From assembly GCA_028284465.1 (NCBI GenBank), contig JANQRR010000014.1:1-64000 (forward strand): DNA of 64,000 nt. The letters are read 5' to 3'. The position numbers and the translations under genes were made by a program. Positions 1-8,924 of the stretch are shown piece after piece; the first letter of the stretch is position 1, and each line of letters starts with the position of its first letter. The notes beneath the pieces are model-generated. The model was given only the letters and a program-made list of their open reading frames with translations, was not told the DNA's origin and did no database searches. The DNA is from Gammaproteobacteria bacterium (GTDB lineage Bacteria > Pseudomonadota > Gammaproteobacteria > JAJFKO01).

Positions 1-524
<524 letters not shown>

Positions 525-718
525 ATCGGTGCTGCTTTTACAAGCAGCGCATTTGAATTGGCTCTTGACATTAGTTATATACCAATGCCCACACAAATTA
601 CACGTCATGGTTATTCATTTCTGTTAAAGAACTTGATGCCTAAAAGCTTGTTTAAATTCCACTATCTTGGCCAATTAAACAGGCTCTTAGCACCCACCCT
701 TTCATCAGGGTGAACGGC
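525..718 (-). other. rRNA operon leader with boxA-like site and hairpin
   Basis: This is the transcribed leader between the rrn promoter and the mature 16S 5' end. On the minus strand 621-632 reads GTTCTTTAACAG, close to the boxA antitermination sequence of rRNA operons. A perfect hairpin with 7-bp arms (GCTGCTT/AAGCAGC) lies at 531-548 just before the 16S gene and may belong to the processing stalk. No protein gene is visible. Confidence 0.6.
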
Positions 719-746
719 ATTTTACTACCTTTTGCTTCCTTGTCAA
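719..746 (-). promoter_or_regulatory. rRNA operon promoter
   Basis: On the minus strand a perfect -35 TTGACA (741-746) is followed after 16 bp by -10 TAAAAT (719-724). Upstream (750-775) is an A/T-rich stretch like a UP element. The bases after the -10 are G/C-rich (GCCG), as in stringently controlled rRNA promoters. The promoter sits at the 3' end of tyrS. Confidence 0.8.
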
Positions 747-764
747 CACTATTTTTCTATTTTT

Positions 765-1964
765 TTAATTAATGAGCACGCGTGCAAAACGACGCTTACC
801 CACTTGATAAACATGCTGTGTCCCTGCTGGTAACCGTAGTTGGCGATCCGTAACTTTGTCGCCATCTATTTTAACCGCGCCTTGCTTTATCATCCGCAAA
901 GCATCGGACGTGCTTGTTACCAAGCCAGCATCTTTTAACAGGTTAGCGATGGAATATCCTTCTTGTGGTGCCGTCAAGGTGACTTCCGTCATTGACTCTG
1001 GGATTGCACCTTTTTGAAAGCGTTCAATGAATGTTTGCTGCGCTTTCTCTGCGGATTGATGGTCGTGGAACCGCGTTATTATTTCTTTTGCAAAACGGAT
1101 TTTAACATCCCGCGGGTTTAGACCATCCGTAACCTCTTTTTTCCATTTATTAATTGTAGTCGATGGCTCGAAACTAAGCAAGTCAATATACATCCACATA
1201 AGCTCATCCGACACCGACATTAGCTTGCCAAACATTTCTTCCGGCGGCTCGTCGATACCGACATAATTATCTAACGATTTCGACATTTTTTTCACGCCAT
1301 CTAAACCTACTAACAAAGGCATAGTAATAGCAATCTGCGGCGTTTGCCCATAATGTTTTTGTAATTCTCGCCCAACTAATAAATTAAATTTCTGATCAGT
1401 TCCACCTAACTCGACATCCGCCTTTAACGCCACAGAATCATAGCCTTGCACGAGTGGATATAAAAATTCATGAATCGCTATCGATTGCCCGTTTTTATAA
1501 CGCTTGTTAAAGTCTTCACGCTCCAGCATGCGCGCGACAGTGTAATGCGAAGCAATGCGAATGATATCCGCCGGGGTTAATTGATCCATCCATTCAGAAT
1601 TAAACATCACTTGGGTTTTTTCAGGATCTAAAATTTTAAATACTTGTTGCTGATAAGTTTGTGCGTTTGCTAACACTTGTTCGCGTGATAATGGCTGCCG
1701 CGTGATATTTTTGCCACTTGGATCACCGATCATCCCGGTAAAATCGCCGATTAAAAAAATCACTTGATGACCTAAATCTTGAAAATGCTTTAATTTATTT
1801 ATAATGACCGTGTGGCCCAAATGAATATCCGGCGCGGTTGGATCAAACCCAAGCTTAATGCGTAATGGTTTACCGCTGGTAAGTTTTTCTTCTAATTCTT
1901 TCAGCACCAGAATTTCATCCGTGCCGCGCTGAATTAATGCCAGCGCTTCGCTGGTTGTTGTCAT
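765..1964 (-). CDS. tyrS: tyrosyl-tRNA synthetase
   Basis: Class I aminoacyl-tRNA synthetase (399 aa) that charges tRNA-Tyr with tyrosine in the cytoplasm. The Rossmann catalytic domain carries the HIGH-type motif HLGH at residues 48-51 and a canonical KMSKS at 226-230. KMSKS marks the TyrZ-like branch rather than the E. coli KFGKT branch. Residues from about 335 form an S4 RNA-binding domain. GGAG precedes the ATG at a good distance. It lies directly upstream of, and on the same strand as, the 16S gene. As I recall, the M23 peptidase-tyrZ-16S order also occurs in Pseudomonas aeruginosa; here three hip genes separate tyrS from the peptidase. Confidence 0.97.
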   Translation of the reverse strand: MTTTSEALALIQRGTDEILVLKELEEKLTSGKPLRIKLGFDPTAPDIHLGHTVIINKLKHFQDLGHQVIFLIGDFTGMIGDPSGKNITRQPLSREQVLANAQTYQQQVFKILDPEKTQVMFNSEWMDQLTPADIIRIASHYTVARMLEREDFNKRYKNGQSIAIHEFLYPLVQGYDSVALKADVELGGTDQKFNLLVGRELQKHYGQTPQIAITMPLLVGLDGVKKMSKSLDNYVGIDEPPEEMFGKLMSVSDELMWMYIDLLSFEPSTTINKWKKEVTDGLNPRDVKIRFAKEIITRFHDHQSAEKAQQTFIERFQKGAIPESMTEVTLTAPQEGYSIANLLKDAGLVTSTSDALRMIKQGAVKIDGDKVTDRQLRLPAGTQHVYQVGKRRFARVLIN

Positions 1965-2046
1965 AATGTAATCTCCAGATGGAGTTAAGTTGGCGTTACA
2001 TACTATTGACTGAGCGCCTGATTTGCAAGTTGGTTTTTTATGCTGC

Positions 2047-2979
2047 TCACAACTCTAACCTTTCGCATCTCTCTTTTAATAGCTCGCTATATTTTGATTT
2101 CATGGGTGCTGATAAAAAACTTTTATCGATTAATTCCTTCCAGCCAGGCAGTGCTTGCTTAATTTGCTCAATAACTTCATTAATAGTGCCCTGATTTAGT
2201 AAGAGTCTCTCTTGAGCAAAATAATCTAAAAAATCACGTTTTCTTAAATTTTTCTTTTTGCCATTAAGGGGTAAGGCTAACTCTTCTTTGCACGCTGGCA
2301 ATGCGATACTTGAATTTAGTAAATCATAAGCTGGAGATAAAGTGGTAATTTTGCCGCGAGTGATCAGCGAGAAATTTTTTAAATGCATATCCTCATTGCC
2401 GATCAAAAAATTAAATAACGTGAGATTAAGTAGCTTAACCGCTTCTATTTTTGGAAAAGTACAAAAATTTTTAATGACCTCCACCACTTTTTCCATGGAT
2501 GAATTGTATTTGGTTTCGCGACTTAACTGTAATAACTGTGCAAAATCTTCAACCGCTAATTTTTTATTATGGCCAAAGCGATCAAATCGCTTAATAAAAT
2601 ACGTCATGCTGCCATCTTTGGAGTACACTAAGCCGTGAACTGGAACTTCAATACCAATAATCGCCGCTAAGAACATAGTAATAGCTTCATTTTCAGGTAG
2701 TTCGGGGTAATCGACACTTTGTGGTTTTAAAATATAATGGCCACCCTGATCAACAAACGCAAATCGACTACTTTTCACCTTTAATTGTGCACTAATTTTG
2801 GCTTGGATCCCTTGTATCGACATTTTGCCTACACGCGCTAGTGCTTCAGCATGTTGCTCTTTTTTCGTATATTCTAAAGGGTGCAACGTTGTCAATTGTG
2901 GTGACAGCAAACGTAAGCCACGTTGTGAATAGCTGGCTTGATCGTCGATAATTTCATAAGTGATCGGGCAGTACTTCAT
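2047..2979 (-). CDS. hipT: HipT-like serine/threonine kinase toxin
   Basis: This 310-aa protein matches the kinase core of HipA without its N-terminal subdomain, as in HipT of tripartite HipBST systems. It starts with the typical KYCPITYE segment. Residues 54-56 (SIQ) fall where HipT proteins carry the autophosphorylated serine motif. K85 is a likely ATP-binding lysine, GNEDMHLKN at 194-202 holds the catalytic Asp197, and Asp219 in PAYDLLN is the metal ligand. HipA kinases phosphorylate aminoacyl-tRNA synthetases (HipA: GltX; E. coli HipT: TrpS); the target here is unknown. The start overlaps the hipS stop by 4 bp, indicating translational coupling. Confidence 0.88.
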   Translation of the reverse strand: MKYCPITYEIIDDQASYSQRGLRLLSPQLTTLHPLEYTKKEQHAEALARVGKMSIQGIQAKISAQLKVKSSRFAFVDQGGHYILKPQSVDYPELPENEAITMFLAAIIGIEVPVHGLVYSKDGSMTYFIKRFDRFGHNKKLAVEDFAQLLQLSRETKYNSSMEKVVEVIKNFCTFPKIEAVKLLNLTLFNFLIGNEDMHLKNFSLITRGKITTLSPAYDLLNSSIALPACKEELALPLNGKKKNLRKRDFLDYFAQERLLLNQGTINEVIEQIKQALPGWKELIDKSFLSAPMKSKYSELLKERCERLEL

Positions 2980-3287
2980 TTTATTTCCTCAATGATTACC
3001 GCGCCAACCACATCATGCCCAACTTGTACTAACTGGCCAAAATAATCGTTTCTATCTAACTTAGCTTGGCGTAACAATGCATCCAACATAATGCCTTCTG
3101 GTAACAAACCTTCAAAAAAAGGTGGAAATTGATCAAACTCATAATTGTTATTTGCGACTGGCATCGTCAAAGAGACAGGTGGGCCATGATAATCAGGATC
3201 ATAACGAAAACGATAATGCCGATTGTATTCTAGCTCTGCTAAAATACCTGCTAACACGCCGTTTATTATAACGTTGGCTTCTCTCAT
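2976..3287 (-). CDS. hipS: HipS-like protein (HipA N-terminal subdomain)
   Basis: This 103-aa protein equals the N-terminal subdomain 1 of HipA encoded as its own gene: residues near 35-62 have the family pattern Y...PVSLTMP, followed by PPFFEGLLPEG. In known HipBST systems the separate HipS, not HipB, neutralises the HipT kinase. It overlaps hipB upstream and hipT downstream by 4 bp each, so the three proteins are probably made in fixed ratio. A frameshifted hipA is unlikely because both parts start with ATG, have clean ends and show the standard 4-bp overlaps. Confidence 0.85.
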   Translation of the reverse strand: MREANVIINGVLAGILAELEYNRHYRFRYDPDYHGPPVSLTMPVANNNYEFDQFPPFFEGLLPEGIMLDALLRQAKLDRNDYFGQLVQVGHDVVGAVIIEEIK

Positions 3288-3511
3288 ATCTCTTTCTCAT
3301 TCTCTGGCACGAAAGGCACTGCAAGTTTTAATTGAATGTTTAAAACGTCTAATACTTTCACTAAGGTATCCATGCGAATGGTAGTTTTGCCTTTTTCAAT
3401 ATCAAATATCACCGTTTTGCCTACACCAGCGAGTTGCGCTAACTGTTGCTGTGATAAGCCGCTTTGCTTACGGTAAAAATGTACTGTTTGGGCAATGTCA
3501 TCTGAGCTCAT
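3284..3511 (-). CDS. hipB: HipB-like antitoxin, HTH repressor
   Basis: A 75-aa XRE-family helix-turn-helix protein: LSQQQLAQLAGVGKTVIFDIE near residues 19-39 gives the recognition helices. It is the first gene of the hipBST operon. In characterised systems HipB dimers bind palindromic operators in the operon promoter and form a complex with HipS and HipT. Three matching palindromes lie just upstream. I chose the ATG at 3511; an in-frame TTG three codons upstream (3520) is possible. No strong ribosome site precedes either start. Confidence 0.85.
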   Translation of the reverse strand: MSSDDIAQTVHFYRKQSGLSQQQLAQLAGVGKTVIFDIEKGKTTIRMDTLVKVLDVLNIQLKLAVPFVPENEKEI

Positions 3512-3543
3512 GTTAATCAAAAACTTAAATAATCAAGGATATA

Positions 3544-3577
3544 TTACTATTATAGCAGTAAAAATGGCTAAATCGTA
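3544..3577 (-). promoter_or_regulatory. hipBST promoter with operator O1
   Basis: The palindrome TTACTATTATAGCAGTAA occupies 3544-3561. On the minus strand it contains an extended -10, TGCTATAAT (3549-3557), with only a weak -35. Transcription would start near 3542, about 30 nt before hipB. A repressor bound here would cover the -10, so this is the likely site of autorepression by HipB. Confidence 0.6.
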
Positions 3578-3615
3578 TATTTTATAATGAATAATTGCTA
3601 AGTAATAATTAAATA

Positions 3616-3633
3616 TTACTGCTACAGCAGTGA
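3616..3633. promoter_or_regulatory. HipB-type operator O2
   Basis: TTACTGCTACAGCAGTGA is an imperfect palindrome of the same family as O1 and O3. It begins 72 bp from O1. It is probably bound by HipB and placed for looping or cooperative binding. Confidence 0.55.
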
Positions 3634-3686
3634 TAAATACGTTTTTTCTAACTTTCTCAGATTAAATATGAGAATAACCCCTACAA

Positions 3687-3704
3687 TTACTGCTACAGCG
3701 GTAA
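3687..3704. promoter_or_regulatory. HipB-type operator O3
   Basis: TTACTGCTACAGCGGTAA, one mismatch from a perfect palindrome, starts 71 bp from O2. A further half site, TTACTG, lies at about 3711-3716. O3 is 64 bp before the -35 of the divergent peptidase gene, so HipB could also affect that promoter. Confidence 0.55.
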
Positions 3705-3768
3705 TAATGATTACTGTTCACAAGTCGAGTTAAAATAAACCTCCTGTATATATTGTTGGCAACGAAAC

Positions 3769-3797
3769 TTGACCAACTTCCTCATTCAAGTTATGAT
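3769..3797 (+). promoter_or_regulatory. promoter of the M23 peptidase gene
   Basis: A -35 TTGACC (3769-3774) and -10 TATGAT (3792-3797) are separated by exactly 17 bp. The predicted start near 3804 lies about 30 nt before the chosen start codon. Confidence 0.6.
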
Positions 3798-3835
3798 GAG
3801 CGCTATTTTTTATTGAAAATCAGGTGGCTATTACC

Positions 3836-4882
3836 ATGAAGCGAGTAAAAAATTATCTCGGCACATTCCCTTTAATTCAAAACCGGCCATTACAATTTTT
3901 TAGCATGATCTTTTTCGGTTTAATGCTTATCATGGGCATTTATATTATTAATAATAGTAATAATAATAACCAAGCTAATATTGCTTCAACCACTGAATTC
4001 TCAGTATCACTACCTGAATTTACTCAGCCAACTGATGCTCCGACCACCACTAAGGTTAAATCTATTCCAGTAAAAAATGGCACTTACTATCAATACACAG
4101 GCGCGACTATTTATCACTCATTTTATCGTGCAGGGAAAAAAGCTGGGCTAAATTATCATCAAATTCATCAACTAGCACAAATGTTTGGTGAAACTGTACG
4201 CCCTGGCGATCACTTTAGTGTACTATATCAAACCACATATAAAAATGACAAAAAAATTAGCAAAGGAAATATTGTTGCTGCTGAATTTACTGATAATCAT
4301 GGGCAAACACGACACGTGTTTCGTTACACTGATCCGCATGGTCATGCTGGTTATTACACTCTAAATGGCCAAAATATTAAACCGGCATTTTTAAAGTATC
4401 CGGTAAAATTCACGCGTATTAGTAGCCGATTTTCGTTGCATCGTTATCATCCTATTCTCCATCGTTATCGTGCACATCTCGGCGTTGATTTAGCTGCACC
4501 GATGGGCACACCAATTCATGCAGCTAGTGATGGCGTAATTATTTTAGCTGGGCGTGATCATGGCTACGGTAATGCCGTATTTATTAAACATAGCTACAAA
4601 TTATCAACGCGTTATGGTCACATGCACCGAATTGCTAAAGGCATTCACATCGGTACTCATGTACATAAAGGCCAAGTGATTGGTTATGTTGGTAAAAGTG
4701 GCTTAGCCACCGGCCCGCACTTGCATTATGAAGTTCGAGTGTTTGGCATTGCGCGCAATCCATTAACGGTTAAATTGCCGCATGCGAAAGCGATTACTAA
4801 AAAACAATTGCCAGCGTTTAAACGACATGCGCGCCACCTCATGGCTCAGTTGCAAGCTGAACAACAGCATTCCTGGGCTTAA
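3836..4882 (+). CDS. M23 family murein endopeptidase, membrane-anchored
   Basis: Peptidoglycan hydrolase of the MepM/YebA type (348 aa). One membrane segment at about residues 21-39 anchors it in the inner membrane, facing the periplasm. A linker and OapA/Csd3-like region follow, then the LytM catalytic domain. The Zn ligands are visible as HLGVD (about 214-218) and HLH (about 295-297). It probably cuts peptide cross-links to allow cell-wall growth. The ATG at 3836 has AGGTGG eight bases upstream; an in-frame GTG at 3824 has no ribosome site. In related genomes this gene lies next to tyrS, so its role is likely housekeeping and unrelated to hipBST. Confidence 0.9.
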   Translation: MKRVKNYLGTFPLIQNRPLQFFSMIFFGLMLIMGIYIINNSNNNNQANIASTTEFSVSLPEFTQPTDAPTTTKVKSIPVKNGTYYQYTGATIYHSFYRAGKKAGLNYHQIHQLAQMFGETVRPGDHFSVLYQTTYKNDKKISKGNIVAAEFTDNHGQTRHVFRYTDPHGHAGYYTLNGQNIKPAFLKYPVKFTRISSRFSLHRYHPILHRYRAHLGVDLAAPMGTPIHAASDGVIILAGRDHGYGNAVFIKHSYKLSTRYGHMHRIAKGIHIGTHVHKGQVIGYVGKSGLATGPHLHYEVRVFGIARNPLTVKLPHAKAITKKQLPAFKRHARHLMAQLQAEQQHSWA

Positions 4883-4892
4883 CATTCAGCCC
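4875..4892 (+). terminator. possible terminator of the M23 gene
   Basis: A short hairpin GGGCT/AGCCC with an 8-nt loop overlaps the peptidase stop codon and is followed by GAAATTTT. The stem is only 5 bp, so the call is weak. Confidence 0.35.
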
Positions 4893-4911
4893 GAAATTTT
4901 GCATCTAGTTA

Positions 4912-4940
4912 TTGAAAAAATAAGCAACTTATGTTAATAT
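4912..4940 (+). promoter_or_regulatory. promoter of the 757-aa protein gene
   Basis: TTGAAA (4912-4917) and TAATAT (4935-4940) are separated by 17 bp. The predicted transcript has a leader of about 60 nt with a strong ribosome site before the 5009 ATG. Confidence 0.55.
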
Positions 4941-5008
4941 ATTGCTCACCAATTAGGTTGCGCATACATTTAATAATGGAAATAACTAAGAAGTAAGGGG
5001 AGTTTCTT

Positions 5009-7282
5009 ATGCCTAACCTCCACAACATTTTCCGTCGACGCAGATTACATATCGAATGGTCTAAAGCAATAAAACCACAACTTGCTGCGCTTAATAAAGA
5101 CTACGAGCAAAGTCAATTAACTATTTTAACGGAATTGCAAAAAAAATTACTGAATCAATTGCGTGACTTGTATTTATCGCAAAAGTCAAATGCTAGAAAA
5201 AGTGAATTTAAAAACCTGTCGTATCAAGGATTCAGAAATTGGGAACAAGAAAATTTAACAAATATCAACAAACATATTAAACCACAAATAGATACCTTAA
5301 AAAATCTTATACAAATAATAGGCAGAGATATACAAATTGCCACAACTATTATTGCTAACCCAAACAGCGACACAAAATTCACTTCATGTCTTGATGCATG
5401 GAGTAAGACAGATCGCACTTGGGCAACCAAAATTGAAAATGCACAGGTAGTCAAAAGTGGTGAGCAAGAACATGAAACAATAGAAGAAACAACTGCAATC
5501 ACCAAAAAATCTAAGCATACACTAGACACCCGCATAGAAACGACCCTCAATACATTAAAGCAAGAATTAGCAGATGCTGACTTATCTAATAAAGAATATG
5601 CAAAAACAAAAAAAGCTATCAAAGATGCCGAAGCAGAAAATAGCTGCAACCGTAAAACCAGCAAGCGTAAACTTTGGTATCTCACTAAATCCGATAGTAT
5701 TGCTCAATTAGAAGAAACGCTTGAAACACTTAGCACGGTTAATGAAATAAATAACTATACTCTCTGGACAACGCGTTGGAAAAGTAAGCTATCAAAATTT
5801 GCTTACCGTCTGTTGCCTTCTAGCATGCAAGCAACACGACAGTCATGGGCTGCAGCGCCTAAAACTGAACTTAATATTATTAAAAAAGAGCTAGCAGAGT
5901 TAAAGAATCTAAAAGGTAGGTTTGAAGCTCCTATTGTAGATGGGACAATTGCCACTCCGGAAAAATTAACCACAACATATCAAGCGCTTTGCTACCACCG
6001 CAAAATAAATAAGTTAGAAAAACGCTTGAATCGTTTCAATAAAAAAGTACAAAAAAGTAATGCTGATGACGGAATAAAAACACGTTTATCTCAACAAATT
6101 TTTAACGCTGCTAAAACCACTAAACACTGGTTAGATCCTTATTACAAATACGGGTTTAGTAAATGGGATGTTGTGCGTCTAATTACTAAGACTTTGTTCG
6201 TAGCTACTGCTGCTGTGCTAACTGTAACGACTGTGGCATGTTTATTTTTCCCCGGTGGCCAATTTATATCATTAGCCGCTTTTTTAGGCTTGCTAGGATT
6301 CATCGGCCTCGAGCCACTAATTGATTCCTATCTCGCAGCTGCCCTAAATAAAATAATTTTCGGCCGCAATCCAACCAGGCAACATGCTGTCGAAATAACT
6401 TTAGGCATTACCGCTTTACCCTTAATTATTCTATACTCATTTGGTTTGCCTATTGCTTTAGCTGCAACCCATATTAGTAAACATTTCATTGCAGCACTCA
6501 GGTTTACTGACGCTAAAGCATTGAATTCAACTTTTGCTTTCCTCAACTCAGGTTTTACTGGTGCCAATGGAAAAATGGCAGTAAATGTTAATGCACAAGT
6601 AAAAGCATTAAAAACAGAACCACAACCTGCATCACCACAAGGTCACGACAATAGCAGCAAATCATCAAGATTAAAACCTAACTGGCGATTATATAACTCC
6701 AATACTGCAGAGTCTTTTGCAAAATCACAGTCAGATGCAGTTATAGCACGCTCGCGATACAAGAAAGTAGACGCTACTAGTGGTTTTCAATTTTATAAAC
6801 CTATCAACGCATTATCAGCAACAGAACAAAGTGCTGAAACACAACCAAGCACATCAAGCTCTGAGCAGCAACCTGCAAAACACAAAATTAAAGTGAAGCC
6901 CGCACATTTTACTGAAATTACGAATTTTCGCTTAGGTTATTTTGCTGAGAGGAAATTGCGTAAGGTTATGAAACAAGGGCAAGCATATGATAATTTCTTG
7001 GATGCACAAAATGAATTAATCACACAAACAGCAAAACCGCAATCTGTTAAAACTATCAAACAACAACTTGAAACTATACAACAACGTGCTAACACTTTGA
7101 AAGGTGTACTTGAAAGAAATGATCAACACGAAACAGCTCTCTTCAAATATAATTACTCCAGACTCGGTAAAATTCTAGAAAGTATTCAAGCTGATATTGG
7201 CATGTTGGATAATATATTGCAAAAAGACTACATGGCTGCACAACAAGAACAACAACACATACGCATTGTTAGATGTGCATAG
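5009..7282 (+). CDS. large coiled-coil membrane protein, possible secreted effector
   Basis: I do not recognise a family for this 757-aa protein. Residues 1-370 are rich in Lys, Glu, Gln and Asn and look like long helices or coiled coils. Residues about 390-500 hold three or four hydrophobic segments, including one ending in GLPIALAATHISKHF. Residues about 520-625 are a polar, Ser/Gln-rich linker and the C-terminal 130 residues are again helical. There is no signal peptide. The strong GGGGAG ribosome site and own promoter show it is a real gene. A coiled-coil/internal-membrane layout resembles effectors of intracellular Legionellales, but no secretion signal is proven. The last 14 bp overlap the convergent ATPase gene. 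Confidence 0.8.
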   Translation: MPNLHNIFRRRRLHIEWSKAIKPQLAALNKDYEQSQLTILTELQKKLLNQLRDLYLSQKSNARKSEFKNLSYQGFRNWEQENLTNINKHIKPQIDTLKNLIQIIGRDIQIATTIIANPNSDTKFTSCLDAWSKTDRTWATKIENAQVVKSGEQEHETIEETTAITKKSKHTLDTRIETTLNTLKQELADADLSNKEYAKTKKAIKDAEAENSCNRKTSKRKLWYLTKSDSIAQLEETLETLSTVNEINNYTLWTTRWKSKLSKFAYRLLPSSMQATRQSWAAAPKTELNIIKKELAELKNLKGRFEAPIVDGTIATPEKLTTTYQALCYHRKINKLEKRLNRFNKKVQKSNADDGIKTRLSQQIFNAAKTTKHWLDPYYKYGFSKWDVVRLITKTLFVATAAVLTVTTVACLFFPGGQFISLAAFLGLLGFIGLEPLIDSYLAAALNKIIFGRNPTRQHAVEITLGITALPLIILYSFGLPIALAATHISKHFIAALRFTDAKALNSTFAFLNSGFTGANGKMAVNVNAQVKALKTEPQPASPQGHDNSSKSSRLKPNWRLYNSNTAESFAKSQSDAVIARSRYKKVDATSGFQFYKPINALSATEQSAETQPSTSSSEQQPAKHKIKVKPAHFTEITNFRLGYFAERKLRKVMKQGQAYDNFLDAQNELITQTAKPQSVKTIKQQLETIQQRANTLKGVLERNDQHETALFKYNYSRLGKILESIQADIGMLDNILQKDYMAAQQEQQHIRIVRCA

Positions 7283-8651
7283 CCTCAATCAACCGATGTA
7301 TTTCACCGATCAAGTAAAATGGGATTGATAACAATTTATATTTAACCATTTCACCACGCTGCATATTCACAGCAATATCAACAACACTTGGCTGATCACC
7401 ATTAATACGCACTGCTAATGGTAATTTCTTTTCATACATAAATAAATGCAATGATTTTAAAGAACCCGTGCTGCCTGATTTCACTTCGATAGGAATAACT
7501 TGTGAGCCATGTTGAATGAGATAATCGACTTCTGCTGATGAAGTTTTTTGTTCTCTTGCCCAATAGTATAGTGCTGGCTCAATATAAGAAGGATACAATG
7601 CACGAAGCTGCTGACCAACAAATTGCTCTGACAAACCACCTTGATTTGCAAATTGCACTGAGTTTAACGGTGTTTTATTATGAAGTTCCAATCCCAGAGC
7701 AGCTGATCCTAAACCAATATCTAATAAAATAATTTTAAAGTTTTTATCTCGGCTTTCTGCAGCAAGCGGAACACCATTACCACTACTATGAATAACGCGA
7801 TGACAAATACGTGCAGTACACAACAGATGTAACGCATTTTTCAATGTGCTTGATTGTACATCACGATTAACCAGGCTGTATTTAAACTTTTTCCCAAGCA
7901 TTTTCGGCACTGCATTTAAAATATCTTCTAAGCGTTCGCGCGAAATTTTACTTGGATATTTCGCAAAATCATCTCGATAAGTCGCAACAATATTATTATG
8001 TACTTCGTTTACTCTCACGAAAGACTGTTTCGTGACCCATGTATTAACAGCTTCCGGTAAGCCACCTATCAATATATATTCCTTAACTAGATTTAATAAT
8101 CGTTGATGGATGACATCAGCAATAGTCTCAGAGAATTGATAATTTTTAATTAACTGAAGTAGTTTATGATCACCTTGTGCATTGATAAATTCACTAAATA
8201 TTAAAGGTTCTAAATGATAATAATTAATTCTCCCTACAGGCATACTATATTGATAATCTTCTAACACAAAATCTAACAACGAACCCGTGGCAATTGTCGG
8301 CAACTCAGGCATCTCTTCATAAAACCAACGCAGTTTAGCTACTAACTCCGGTGCAGTTTGAATTTCATCGAGGAACAGAATCGCAGTGTCGGGGTTTATT
8401 GTGATATTAAAATACGATTCCAGTTGCATGAGAATGCTTTGCGGATCATTGCTCGTAAATAAGGTTTTTAATTGTGGATTTTTTTCAAAATTTAATTCAA
8501 CACATTGCTTTGAAGTGCTTTCAGCAAGCTGGCGAATTAAATAGGTTTTGCCAACTTGACGAGCACCTCTAATAATGAGTGGTTTTCGATCATCTCGCTC
8601 TAACCACGTTTTTAGATTTGCAAGATCATCTCTATTGATCAAAATAATCAC
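7269..8651 (-). CDS. AAA ATPase with DUF4143 domain (copy 1)
   Basis: P-loop ATPase of the AAA_14/DUF4143 family (460 aa). The Walker A GARQVGKT is at 29-36, Walker B ILFLDE at 91-96, and a sensor-like ATGS follows. A winged-helix-like stretch lies near 250-290. The C-terminal DUF4143 part has a PD-(D/E)XK-like pattern: D376 and EVK at 389-391. The biological function of this family is not established; a nuclease-like role is inferred only from the motif. Two related genes in this window (27711-28919 and 32769-34064) are very divergent from it. It has no partner gene. Its promoter region carries two AACCGGTT repeats. Confidence 0.88.
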   Translation of the reverse strand: MIILINRDDLANLKTWLERDDRKPLIIRGARQVGKTYLIRQLAESTSKQCVELNFEKNPQLKTLFTSNDPQSILMQLESYFNITINPDTAILFLDEIQTAPELVAKLRWFYEEMPELPTIATGSLLDFVLEDYQYSMPVGRINYYHLEPLIFSEFINAQGDHKLLQLIKNYQFSETIADVIHQRLLNLVKEYILIGGLPEAVNTWVTKQSFVRVNEVHNNIVATYRDDFAKYPSKISRERLEDILNAVPKMLGKKFKYSLVNRDVQSSTLKNALHLLCTARICHRVIHSSGNGVPLAAESRDKNFKIILLDIGLGSAALGLELHNKTPLNSVQFANQGGLSEQFVGQQLRALYPSYIEPALYYWAREQKTSSAEVDYLIQHGSQVIPIEVKSGSTGSLKSLHLFMYEKKLPLAVRINGDQPSVVDIAVNMQRGEMVKYKLLSIPFYLIGEIHRLIEAMHI

Positions 8652-8714
8652 TCCATAGTTTCATTCACATTTCATTTAATCTTATTATTTTTATGAGGTG
8701 TTTTCAAGTAAAAA

Positions 8715-8765
8715 TATGAAAATAACCGGTTATTATTATATATTGCTTATGAAAATAACCGGTTG
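8715..8765 (-). promoter_or_regulatory. repeated operator-like sites at the ATPase copy 1 promoter
   Basis: Two near-identical 17-bp blocks, TATGAAAATAACCGGTT, begin at 8715 and 8748, 33 bp apart, or about three helical turns. Each has the core palindrome AATAACCGGTTATT (one mismatch pair in the second). Between them, on the minus strand, is a -10 TATAAT (8735-8740). Protein bound at both sites would cover the -35 area and the start site. Confidence 0.6.
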
Positions 8766-8785
8766 TTTTGATGAGATTAATATAC

Positions 8786-8904
8786 TGGATCCCGCGGTCA
8801 AGCCGCGGGATGACGGTAATAAGACCGCAGGATGACCGCTTAAAACCTGATAAACGGCGATAAAGCCGCGATATAAAGACTAAACGCTATAGGATGACAG
8901 CTAA
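8786..8904. repeat. dispersed repeat R1, copy a, with decayed tandem units
   Basis: 8786-8815 is a full R1 unit: TGGATCCCGCGGT, then a short linker, then ACCGCGGGATCCA-like bases in inverse order, ending GATGACG. It is followed to about 8904 by degenerate pieces (ACCGCAGGATGACC, AAAGCCGCGATATA, TATAGGATGACAG). The same unit recurs near 11148, 40762 and 46504. Dispersed palindromes of this kind occur in several intracellular bacteria. No gene is visible in 8652-8924. Confidence 0.7.
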
Positions 8905-8924
8905 TTGTTTAAAATGATGGCTGA

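Noticed and set aside
565-580. TTGACA followed by TATAT on the + strand in the rrn leader
   Set aside because: The spacing of about 5 bp is far too short for a promoter, and no + gene follows.
2976-3287. hipA broken by frameshift
   Set aside because: Both parts have their own start and standard 4-bp overlaps, and the split point matches known HipS/HipT.
4932-4942. GTTAATATA resembling half of a PmrA box upstream of the 757-aa protein gene
   Set aside because: PmrA sites are tandem repeats; only one half is present and it overlaps a good -10 box.
5224-5685. 153-codon minus-strand frame
   Set aside because: Antisense of the coiled-coil protein gene, with no ribosome site or family features.
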